Below are positions 1 through 5,531 of a DNA stretch of 5,607 bases, piece after piece; position 1 is the stretch's first letter, and each line of letters begins with the position of its first letter. The position numbers were made by a program, and so were the translations under genes. Source of the stretch: Prevotellaceae bacterium (lineage in GTDB: Bacteria; Bacteroidota; Bacteroidia; Bacteroidales; Paludibacteraceae); the NCBI GenBank assembly GCA_031255055.1, contig JAIRTG010000143.1, positions 1 to 5,607 of the forward strand, given 5' to 3'. The notes beneath the pieces were generated by a model. The model saw only the letters and a program-made list of their open reading frames with translations. It did no database searches and was not told the DNA's origin.

Positions 1-28
1 CACTAATCACTAATCACTAATCACTATT
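1..28. repeat. Heptamer tandem repeat (CACTAAT)n
   Basis: Three perfect CACTAAT units are followed by one variant, CACTATT. A further partial match (ATCACTG) lies at 31-37, just outside the array. The array begins at the window edge, so the true number of units is unknown. It lies in the intergenic region downstream of kdsB and next to a GC hairpin and a structured repeat. No function can be read from it. The 7-bp unit is far too short for a CRISPR repeat. Confidence 0.85.
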
Positions 29-50
29 AAATCACTGTCTTACGGGGCGT

Positions 51-69
51 TGCGGGGCGGAGCCCCGCA
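51..69. other. Strong GC-rich stem-loop in intergenic repeat region
   Basis: GCGGGGC (52-58) pairs perfectly with GCCCCGC (62-68) around a GGA loop, and T51/A69 adds an eighth pair. The sequence ACGGGGCG just upstream (42-49) partly duplicates the left arm. It directly abuts the ~90-bp repeat at 70-159 and may be part of a larger repeat unit. The right-hand copy cannot show this because the window ends there. There is no T-tract on either side, so it is not a canonical intrinsic terminator. It could still slow or stop transcripts leaving kdsB. Confidence 0.6.
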
Positions 70-159
70 GAGGGGGTAGCGGAAGACCGCCGCAGGCGGG
101 CTGAAGCGAGGGGGAGACTTCCCCCCCTAATTCTCTTTCTCTTTCTCTTTCAGGAAGGA
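70..159 (-). repeat. Structured ~90-bp intergenic repeat, left copy (inverted relative to 5517-5607)
   Basis: The reverse complement of 5517-5607 aligns here over 91 columns with five mismatches and one gap (hand alignment, 85 identical). Visible parts, in order: a G-run; GCGG (79-82)/CCGC (87-90) with an AAGA loop; CCGCC (87-91)/GGCGG (95-99) with a GCA loop, which competes with the previous stem; GGGGGA (110-115)/TCCCCC (120-125) with a GACT loop; three TCTCTT hexamers (132-149); and the end CAGGAAGGA. It carries no transposase and no clear terminal inverted repeats. It is probably a dispersed extragenic palindromic element, possibly acting at the 3' end of kdsB transcripts. The strand assignment is arbitrary. 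Confidence 0.85.
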
Positions 160-317
160 TGACCGCACAGCCTCGTTCTTCAACTTCCAAACCGACAGCG
201 ATAAACATCCACCCTGAAACGATAAAGATAAACTGAGCAGGTGAACCCGAGCTGCCGACGCTGTGTTTTGACAACTTGATAGATAATGCCGTCAATTTGT
301 GGTTAAACATGTCGAAA
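160..317. other. Intergenic, no gene recognised
   Basis: This is the stretch between the left repeat and the kdsB stop codon. Together with the repeats it makes 317 bases without a supported gene. A 25-codon frame (159-236, plus strand) and a 98-codon frame (32-328, minus strand, overlapping kdsB and the repeat) are open but show no family resemblance, start signal or domain. A weak TTGAC/GTCAA dyad (268-272, 291-295) has an 18-base loop and no T-run, so no terminator for kdsB can be called. Confidence 0.5.
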
Positions 318-1091
318 TTACCCAACACTGTCTGCCAATCGTAATCGTTTTTTCAACTGTTTCAGATCTTCGGGTGTATCGATGCCGATAGATTCAATGT
401 CTGTAATGGCTATCTTAATTTTGTAGCCATTTTCGAGCCATCGAAGCTGCTCAAGCGATTCGACTTGCTCCAATGATGAGGGAGGAAGTTGAGTTATTTC
501 GGCCAAAATATCGCTCCTGTAGGCATACAGGCCGATATGTTTGTAGTAAGTGTGGCGGACGATTTGTTCGTTTTCGTCGACCGGACGGCGGAAGTGCGGA
601 ATGACCGAACGACTAAAATATAACGCATAGTGGTGTCTGTCAATGACTGTTTTCACATGGTTCGGATTTGAAAGAGGACAGATGCCGTCGTCTTGCGTTA
701 TTCTCTTTGCAAGGCTGGCTATCTCTGTCTGGGGGTCGGTGAAGCAGTTTTGCAGCAGTTTTATTTGTTCGGCGTGTATTTCCGGCTCGTCGCCTTGAAT
801 GTTGATGATGACGTCGACGTTCTTTTGCAACTTTGTATAGGCTTCAAAACATCGGTCGGTACCGCTATGGTGGTTTTCGGAAGTCATTAGCACGTTTCCT
901 CCGAAACTGCTCACGGCATCAAAAATGCGCCGGTCGTCTGTTGCCACAACGATGTCGGGAAGTATTTCCGATGCTCCTTCATAGACCCTCCGGATCATTG
1001 TTTTACCGGATATGTCGGCCAACGGCTTGCCCGGAAAACGTGTTGAGGCATATCTGGCGGGAATGATTCCCAAAAATCGCAGACTGTTCAT
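318..1091 (-). CDS. kdsB: 3-deoxy-manno-octulosonate cytidylyltransferase (CMP-Kdo synthetase)
   Basis: KdsB transfers CMP from CTP to Kdo, giving the CMP-Kdo that the inner-membrane Kdo transferase uses to build the lipopolysaccharide inner core on lipid A. It is a soluble cytoplasmic enzyme. The 257 residues match the family's usual ~250. Visible motifs: nucleotide-binding loop IIPARYASTRFPGKPL (9-24), ATDD (50-53), HSGTDR (75-80), NIQGDEP (97-103, with D101 as likely Mg ligand), NPNHVKTV (142-149), ALYFSR (156-161), HIGLYAYR (185-192), LEQVESLEQLRWLENG (207-222) and GIDTPEDL (236-243, second Mg aspartate D238). The ATG at 1091 puts the nucleotide loop eight residues in, as expected. There is no Shine-Dalgarno sequence, which is normal for Bacteroidota. 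It starts 15 bp after the Lnb-like gene stops and is almost certainly co-transcribed with it. All key residues are present and the gene is intact. Confidence 0.97.
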   Translation of the reverse strand: MNSLRFLGIIPARYASTRFPGKPLADISGKTMIRRVYEGASEILPDIVVATDDRRIFDAVSSFGGNVLMTSENHHSGTDRCFEAYTKLQKNVDVIINIQGDEPEIHAEQIKLLQNCFTDPQTEIASLAKRITQDDGICPLSNPNHVKTVIDRHHYALYFSRSVIPHFRRPVDENEQIVRHTYYKHIGLYAYRSDILAEITQLPPSSLEQVESLEQLRWLENGYKIKIAITDIESIGIDTPEDLKQLKKRLRLADSVG

Positions 1092-1106
1092 CGAATCGAA
1101 AAAGTG

Positions 1107-2321
1107 TTATTTTTTTGAAGGCCTATTTTTCTTTATCACTTTCAACTCATTGGCAAGCCAAACGGTGCAACGAATCAGCAATGCTGCGGCAAGGGGGAAA
1201 AAGGCACCGTTGAAGCCCTGTTTGCCTGTCGCAAAAAAACATAAAAAGAGGATGAGCAAAATGAAGTTGACGGTTTGCAACGCGATGGCCGTCTTTTTGA
1301 GGGGGCGAATCAGGATGATGACGGCGGTGATGACATTGAGAGGGTTTAGCCACAGGATGTTGTAGTTGTATTTCACTAACGGATGCAGCGAAAAGAACGA
1401 CAGATAGACGACAACGAATCCCAACAGTCCCGTTATGAGCAGGATGGCGCTATCGAAAGCGTTGACGTTTTTTTGGCGTTTGGCGTCGAGGTACGAGACG
1501 AAGCAGGTCAGCAGCAAAAAGTAGCACGAACAAGCCATTGGTGTTGCATACCATGGCGAGGCTTGTGTTTCTTCCGTTTTTTGTTGCACGATTTCGTTGT
1601 TGGCTGCAACCAACTGTCGGCGGTTTCCGATGCTGTCGACGGTGTAGGCGTTGTCGAACTCCCACATCAGCGCTTCGGGCAGGAACATTGAGGCCTCTCT
1701 GCTGGCGTCAACGTCGGCTTGCGATCCGATGACGATATCGATGCCGAACTTTAGCCAAGTGCCGGTTCCCGTATATTTTTCTATCTGGTTGCGGAATGTC
1801 TGTTCGCTGTACAGGTTGGAGTATTGCAACAGCGAGTCGAGGCAAGCCTTTATTTTGTCTCTTGGGCGTGTGGCGCAATTGTCGAAGACAAAATTGTAGC
1901 GGTAGACCCTGTTTTCGGGTTCATAATTGGCAAAAAGCGCATCGACCAATTTTTGTTTTTCACTGCGACTTAGGTTCAGTGTCTGTTCCCGCACGGAAGA
2001 ATTTCGCTCGATATATTCGGCCAGAAAGTTATCCATATACGTAACACCAAGTATATAGTCGGTTTCGCCCTTGATGAATTTCAGGTAAAAATTGGTCGTA
2101 TTGAAATCGAAAATACCGTAGTTGAAAGTCAGGTCGATGTTTTTTTGCGCATCGTAGACGCGGATTGCCGTATGGCCGAATCGGGCGTATGCTTCCTTCC
2201 CCGGCGAACAGGTTAACAGACTCACCTTCGTCGAGTCGCTCGCTTCCGGATACTGCGCCTGAGACGCTACAGAGAGGCAAAAAAACACTGCCGTTAAAGA
2301 TAACCGTTTGATTTTTTTCAT
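1107..2321 (-). CDS. lnb: DUF4105 / Lnb-type lipoprotein N-acyltransferase domain protein
   Basis: The layout is a signal peptide (1-22, cleavage likely after SQA), a periplasmic domain (~25-250), then about five hydrophobic segments (~262-278, 290-310, 320-338, 344-364, 371-390) and a basic tail. The periplasmic part has the family hallmarks: LLTCSPGKEAYARFGHTAIRV (C38, H50) and RYNFVFDNCATRPRDK (C149), with C149 and H50 as the likely catalytic pair. The membrane part has HPLVKYNYNILWLNPLN (313-329). From memory, the DUF4105 periplasmic domain plus five-helix domain is the architecture of Lnb, the Bacteroides enzyme that N-acylates lipoproteins and replaces the absent Lnt. Membership in the family is strong; enzymatic identity is inferred, since Bacteroidota genomes can carry several DUF4105 paralogues. 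It is first in an operon with kdsB and has its own putative promoter at 2342-2372. The ATG at 2321 gives a clean signal peptide. Confidence 0.8.
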   Translation of the reverse strand: MKKIKRLSLTAVFFCLSVASQAQYPEASDSTKVSLLTCSPGKEAYARFGHTAIRVYDAQKNIDLTFNYGIFDFNTTNFYLKFIKGETDYILGVTYMDNFLAEYIERNSSVREQTLNLSRSEKQKLVDALFANYEPENRVYRYNFVFDNCATRPRDKIKACLDSLLQYSNLYSEQTFRNQIEKYTGTGTWLKFGIDIVIGSQADVDASREASMFLPEALMWEFDNAYTVDSIGNRRQLVAANNEIVQQKTEETQASPWYATPMACSCYFLLLTCFVSYLDAKRQKNVNAFDSAILLITGLLGFVVVYLSFFSLHPLVKYNYNILWLNPLNVITAVIILIRPLKKTAIALQTVNFILLILFLCFFATGKQGFNGAFFPLAAALLIRCTVWLANELKVIKKNRPSKK

Positions 2322-2341
2322 TATTTTGTGTTTTATTCCCG

Positions 2342-2372
2342 CAAAAATACGTCTTTTTTATTGACAATCAAA
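2342..2372 (-). promoter_or_regulatory. Putative Bacteroidota promoter of the lnb-like/kdsB operon
   Basis: Read on the minus strand, TTTG (2372-2369) is followed after 19 bases by TATTTTTG (2349-2342). This matches the Bacteroides primary sigma consensus (-33 TTTG, -7 TAnnTTTG) in both sequence and spacing. Transcription would start near 2334-2337, giving a short leader of about 13-16 bases before the ATG at 2321. No other promoter is needed for kdsB. A dyad (2362-2380) covers the -33 box. Confidence 0.65.
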
Positions 2373-2380
2373 TTGTGTCA
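2362..2380. promoter_or_regulatory. Dyad symmetry over the lnb-like promoter -33 box, candidate operator
   Basis: ACAAT (2364-2368) and ATTGT (2372-2376) form a perfect dyad around CAA. An outer dyad, TGACA (2362-2366)/TGTCA (2376-2380), overlaps it and is offset by one base. The TTGACAAT...ATTGTGTCA look resembles Crp/Fnr-family operators in a general way, and a Crp-like gene lies divergently 140 bp away. The site covers the -33 element, so a bound protein would be expected to repress the envelope operon. Chance occurrence in AT-rich DNA is possible. Confidence 0.35.
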
Positions 2381-2453
2381 TTCGTAAGACATGAAGCACA
2401 TTTAAACCGCCGACAAGGAGCTGCCGCCGGAAGACTTTTTTGCGCGATTATCG

Positions 2454-2480
2454 TTTGAATTGAACTTTTTACTAAATTTG
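2454..2480 (+). promoter_or_regulatory. Putative promoter of the crp-like gene
   Basis: TAAATTTG (2473-2480) is an exact TAnnTTTG -7 box. The best upstream TTTG is at 2454-2457, with a 15-base gap instead of the usual ~19-20, so the -33 element is poor and the promoter may need an activator. Transcription would start near 2486. That gives a leader of about 37 bases before the ATG at 2523 and places the in-frame TTG at 2460 outside the transcript. Confidence 0.5.
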
Positions 2481-2493
2481 TGCGCCGAAACAC

Positions 2494-2505
2494 GTTTTAT
2501 AAAAC
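2494..2505. promoter_or_regulatory. Perfect 12-bp palindrome in the crp-like leader, candidate operator
   Basis: GTTTTATAAAAC is fully self-complementary and lies about 8-20 bases downstream of the predicted start of transcription. A homodimeric regulator bound here would block its own promoter, so autorepression by the downstream Crp-like protein is plausible. As RNA it has no loop and would make only a poor hairpin, which favours a DNA-binding role. It differs in sequence from the dyad at 2362-2380, so the same protein need not read both. Confidence 0.35.
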
Positions 2506-2522
2506 ACATATCGAGTTTATAT

Positions 2523-3224
2523 ATGCCCAAAAAGCACTATGCCGAACAGCCTCCGATTGACGAAGTTTTTACACTTTGGGATGTCCTTAGCCCAGACGAA
2601 AGACAGTATGTTCGCAATAATTATTCGGTTATTTTTCTGAAAAAGAATGAAATCATCCAAAGGGAAGGCGAGACCCCGACACACATGATGTTGGTGGCCA
2701 AAGGAAAAGTGAAAGTCTATAAGGAAGGAATCGGTAGCCGGACGCAAATTATCCGAATGCTCAAGCCCGGAGAAATGTTTGGCTATCGCGCCATTATCGC
2801 CAACGATACCAACAACACGAACGTAGCCGCTTTTGAGATGTCGACAATTTACGCACTGAGAACCGGTGTCTTTATTTCTATCCTGAAAAACAACAACTCT
2901 TTTTGCTACCGATTTCTGGAAGAACTGGCTTCCGATTTGGGCGACTCGGATAAAAGAACTGTCAATTTGACGCAAAAACATATTCGCGGACGTTTGGCAG
3001 AGGCTTTGCTACTATTGAAGAAAAACTACGGACTTGAAGAAGACCAAGTGACTATCGGTATTTATCTGTCGCGTGAAGATCTGGCCAATATCTCTAATAT
3101 GACGACGTCGAACGCTATCCGCACATTGTCGAGTTTTGTAAGCGAACATATTATCGCTATGGACGGACGCAAGTTGAAAATCATTGACGAAGAACGGCTT
3201 ATTCGCATCAGCAAGTTGGGCTAA
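2523..3224 (+). CDS. Crp/Fnr-family transcriptional regulator
   Basis: Cytoplasmic dimeric DNA-binding regulator, 233 residues, the usual Crp length. Order: cNMP-type beta-roll (~38-121, with REGETPTHMMLVAKGKVKVY and KPGEMFGYRAII), long dimerisation helix (~125-165), then winged helix-turn-helix (~176-222) with LSREDLANISNMTTSNAIRTL at 182-202. Against E. coli CRP, the cAMP-contacting E72, R82 and S83 are not conserved and T127/S128 read S142/D143, so cAMP is unlikely to be the ligand. There is only one cysteine (C128), so no Fnr-type iron-sulfur cluster. In the recognition helix, CRP R180-E181 become T195-S196 while R185 is kept as R200, so the target should not be the TGTGA site. The ATG at 2523 is preferred to the in-frame TTG at 2460, because the -7 box (2473-2480) lies between them and the extra 21 residues match nothing in the family. 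The ligand and targets are unknown. Confidence 0.9.
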   Translation: MPKKHYAEQPPIDEVFTLWDVLSPDERQYVRNNYSVIFLKKNEIIQREGETPTHMMLVAKGKVKVYKEGIGSRTQIIRMLKPGEMFGYRAIIANDTNNTNVAAFEMSTIYALRTGVFISILKNNNSFCYRFLEELASDLGDSDKRTVNLTQKHIRGRLAEALLLLKKNYGLEEDQVTIGIYLSREDLANISNMTTSNAIRTLSSFVSEHIIAMDGRKLKIIDEERLIRISKLG

Positions 3225-3245
3225 ATACCGATGGAAACGGCTGTC

Positions 3246-3260
3246 CGAACGTCCGGTTCG
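3246..3260. other. Small hairpin between the crp-like and TPR genes
   Basis: CGAAC (3246-3250) pairs with GTTCG (3256-3260) around a five-base loop. It has no T-run, so it is unlikely to terminate transcription. The 60-bp gap also lacks a TAnnTTTG box, which supports read-through from the crp-like gene into the TPR gene. It could equally be a chance dyad. Confidence 0.25.
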
Positions 3261-3284
3261 TGATATAAAATCAGAAATGACACG

Positions 3285-5480
3285 ATGAATCCATCAGAAA
3301 TCCATCACACATACAAATCCATTATACGTCTTTTGTCGACAGGCAGATTGAAAGACGCGATTAGCCATGAGAAAAAGCTGGCGGACGATCTGCAAATCGG
3401 ATATTTGTCCGACCGGCTTGCCGATTTGCAACAAAACTACCGGCTCATGTTGCAGTATTTCGAACAGGGAATCAACGACCCCGCACGCAGAACAGTTTAC
3501 AACAAACTTATCGCAAAACTTTTCTCCCTAAACGCCATTTTCCGCGAAGAACTGATGAGCCGCGACTCTTCTAATTTTGAATATGCGCGTAAGCGTTACT
3601 TTCCCCATACAAAACAATTTCATACAACAGTGCATCTGTTTAGCTGGTTGAAAAAATACCATGAAGAACTTGATTTTACAGACGGAGAAGGCGCCGCCCA
3701 AGTGATTGAGCGGAAAAAAAGGCGTATTGAATACGAAAAAGCGTTGACGGAATTCTTCACCGTTTTTTGGCTGACGACCTATTTTTCGGCAGAAGAAAAG
3801 CAAATTTTCAATGACGTTTTAGAAAAAAATGAGGGCGGAGAACTCGAAAAGTCGCTGCTGATTTCGGCGCTGACATTGAATTTATGGCGAATGTTCGACG
3901 AATCCAAACTGATGATGCTTTTCGACGCCTGTTTGTCCGGCGATATACGTGTCAGGATACGGGCCATGGTAGGCGTTTGTTTTGTGCTGGCAAAATACAA
4001 CCGTTTTCTGCCCTATTTCCCGTCGGTACGCAACAGGCTGGTCTTGATGGGCGACGATTTGCATACACAGGAGAATTTCAGAAACATTATCGTTCAGATA
4101 ATCGGCACCAGCGAGACGGACAAAATCACAAAAAAAATGCAGGAAGAAATCCTGCCCGAAATGATGAAAATAAGCCCGATGCTGAAAGAAAAAATAGACG
4201 AAAGCATGATCAATCCGGATGATTGGGACAAAGAAAATCCGCAATGGCAGGAAATGTTTGACAATGAGGGCATGACGAATATGCTGCAAGAACTGGCCGA
4301 ATTGCAGATAGAAGGAGCCGATCTTTATATGGGCACTTTTGCCATGCTGAAAAGTTTTCCGTTTTTTTCCGAATTTTCGCACTGGTTTTTGCCCTTCGAC
4401 ACTAAATTTTCGGACGTCAGCACGTTGTTCGACACAAAAGAATCAACCATGATAAATACGTTTATGAACGTATCCACCATGTGTAATTCGGACAAGTATT
4501 CGTTTTGTTTGAGCGTATTGCAAATGCCCGAATCGCAACGAAACATAATGAAATATTCGTTTAGGTCGGAATCGGAGCAACTGGAAGAAATGACAAAAGA
4601 CGAGGCAATGCTCACGCCCGACGTGGCTGCAAAAAACATTTCAAAACAATACATTCAGGATTTGTTCAGGTTTTTCAAGCTATATCCGCTGCGAGCCGAT
4701 TTTTCGGACATGTTTGCTTCGTCGCTGTTTATGCACAAATCTTATTTATTTGATATTTTGGCGCAGAACAGCGATTTGAAAGCAAGCGTGGCGGAATACT
4801 ATTTTTCAAAATCCTTGTACGAACAGGCGTTGGATTTGTACGAACCGATTGCGAAAGAAAAAGAACCGACAGCGGCTTTGTACCAGAAAATCGGTTTTGC
4901 GAATCAGAAAATGAGGAAATTCCCCGAAGCGTTGGACGCTTACATGAAAGCCGACATGATGCAACCCGATGATGACTGGACGATACAAAAAATAGCGATG
5001 TGTTGCCGATTGCAGGGGAATTACCAAAAAGCGCTGGAATTTTACCGTCATGCCGAGTTTCTCCATCCCGGAAAATTCAATACGAATTTACAAATCGGAC
5101 ATTGTTATCTGGCCTTGAAAAAATACAAAGAAGCGTTGGATGTTTATTTCAAATTAGACGCGCTTGACGCCGATAATATAAAAATAGAGCGTGCGATTGC
5201 GTGGACGTCTTTTGTATCGGGCAATCTTTCGCAGGCCGACTATTTTTCTCAAAAAATCATAGAGTCGGACAATGCAACGGCTTTCGATTATTTGAATGCG
5301 GGACATATCGCATGGGGTCGGAAAGACATTGCCGGAGCATTGGAAAACTATAAGAAAAGTTACGCAATGTTTGAGAATAAGGCGCTGTTTGCCGATTCGA
5401 TCGAAAATGACAAAGAGCATCTGCGGGCAAACGGAGTGAGTCCGGACGAAATTCCACTGATGCTCGACGCAATAATATAA
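3285..5480 (+). CDS. Large tetratricopeptide-repeat protein, function unknown
   Basis: The protein has 731 residues with no signal peptide and no membrane segment, so it is probably cytoplasmic. The C-terminal third carries about five consecutive 34-residue TPR units near 529-562, 563-596, 597-630, 631-663 and 665-698, preceded by a degenerate one (~498-527). Typical signatures are FPEALDAYMKADMMQPD, YQKALEFYRHAEFLHPG and YKEALDVYFKLDALDAD. Residues 1-490 are helical and rich in charged and aromatic residues. I do not recognise a family there, although ~186-256 could form HEAT-like helical pairs. A TPR array points to a scaffold or protein-binding role. It has no visible catalytic motif. The ATG at 3285 is the first in frame after the crp-like stop. 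The 60-bp gap without a clear promoter suggests co-transcription with the regulator. The gene is intact. Confidence 0.9.
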   Translation: MNPSEIHHTYKSIIRLLSTGRLKDAISHEKKLADDLQIGYLSDRLADLQQNYRLMLQYFEQGINDPARRTVYNKLIAKLFSLNAIFREELMSRDSSNFEYARKRYFPHTKQFHTTVHLFSWLKKYHEELDFTDGEGAAQVIERKKRRIEYEKALTEFFTVFWLTTYFSAEEKQIFNDVLEKNEGGELEKSLLISALTLNLWRMFDESKLMMLFDACLSGDIRVRIRAMVGVCFVLAKYNRFLPYFPSVRNRLVLMGDDLHTQENFRNIIVQIIGTSETDKITKKMQEEILPEMMKISPMLKEKIDESMINPDDWDKENPQWQEMFDNEGMTNMLQELAELQIEGADLYMGTFAMLKSFPFFSEFSHWFLPFDTKFSDVSTLFDTKESTMINTFMNVSTMCNSDKYSFCLSVLQMPESQRNIMKYSFRSESEQLEEMTKDEAMLTPDVAAKNISKQYIQDLFRFFKLYPLRADFSDMFASSLFMHKSYLFDILAQNSDLKASVAEYYFSKSLYEQALDLYEPIAKEKEPTAALYQKIGFANQKMRKFPEALDAYMKADMMQPDDDWTIQKIAMCCRLQGNYQKALEFYRHAEFLHPGKFNTNLQIGHCYLALKKYKEALDVYFKLDALDADNIKIERAIAWTSFVSGNLSQADYFSQKIIESDNATAFDYLNAGHIAWGRKDIAGALENYKKSYAMFENKALFADSIENDKEHLRANGVSPDEIPLMLDAII

Positions 5481-5495
5481 AAACACGTACAATAG

Positions 5496-5531
5496 CTCTT
5501 TCAGCCCTTGGCGTCTTCCTTCCTGAAAGAG
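5496..5531. other. 9-bp inverted repeat after the TPR gene, possible 3'-end hairpin
   Basis: CTCTTTCAG (5496-5504) and CTGAAAGAG (5523-5531) are perfectly complementary around an 18-base loop. The right arm belongs to the structured repeat and the left arm is flanking sequence, so the insertion or growth of the repeat may have created the stem. An A-rich run follows, not a T-run, so this is not a standard intrinsic terminator. It starts 15 bases after the TPR stop codon and could protect or define the transcript end. Confidence 0.4.

Noticed and set aside
1..37. CRISPR-like array
   Set aside because: Units are 7 bp, directly adjacent, with no spacers.
110..125. Intrinsic terminator in the repeat (GGGGGA/TCCCCC stem)
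   Set aside because: A stem of only six pairs is followed by no T-tract on either strand; kept as part of the repeat instead.
32..328. 98-codon minus-strand reading frame downstream of kdsB
   Set aside because: It starts inside kdsB and its last third reads through the structured repeat and the GC hairpin (PERERERELGG from the hexamers). Low-complexity product with no family resemblance.
159..344. Plus-strand frame of 62 codons with a single internal TGA (at 234-236), possible gene remnant
   Set aside because: The product resembles nothing I recognise, it starts on the last base of the repeat and runs into the 3' end of kdsB. The open stretch is short enough to arise by chance.
2401..2430. 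GC-rich stretch with two CCGCCG copies in the divergent region
   Set aside because: The copies are direct, not inverted, so no hairpin forms; no match to the structured repeat was found by eye.
2517..2981. 154-codon minus-strand frame inside the crp-like gene
   Set aside because: It is antisense to a gene with clear Crp domains; no motif of its own.
3882..4382. 166-codon minus-strand frame inside the TPR gene
   Set aside because: It lies antisense to a clearly coding region; its His/Phe-rich composition is typical of a reverse-frame shadow.
318..5480. Defence or toxin-antitoxin system
   Set aside because: None of the four proteins has nuclease, toxin or antiphage domains. The TPR protein beside a regulator is not enough to claim one.
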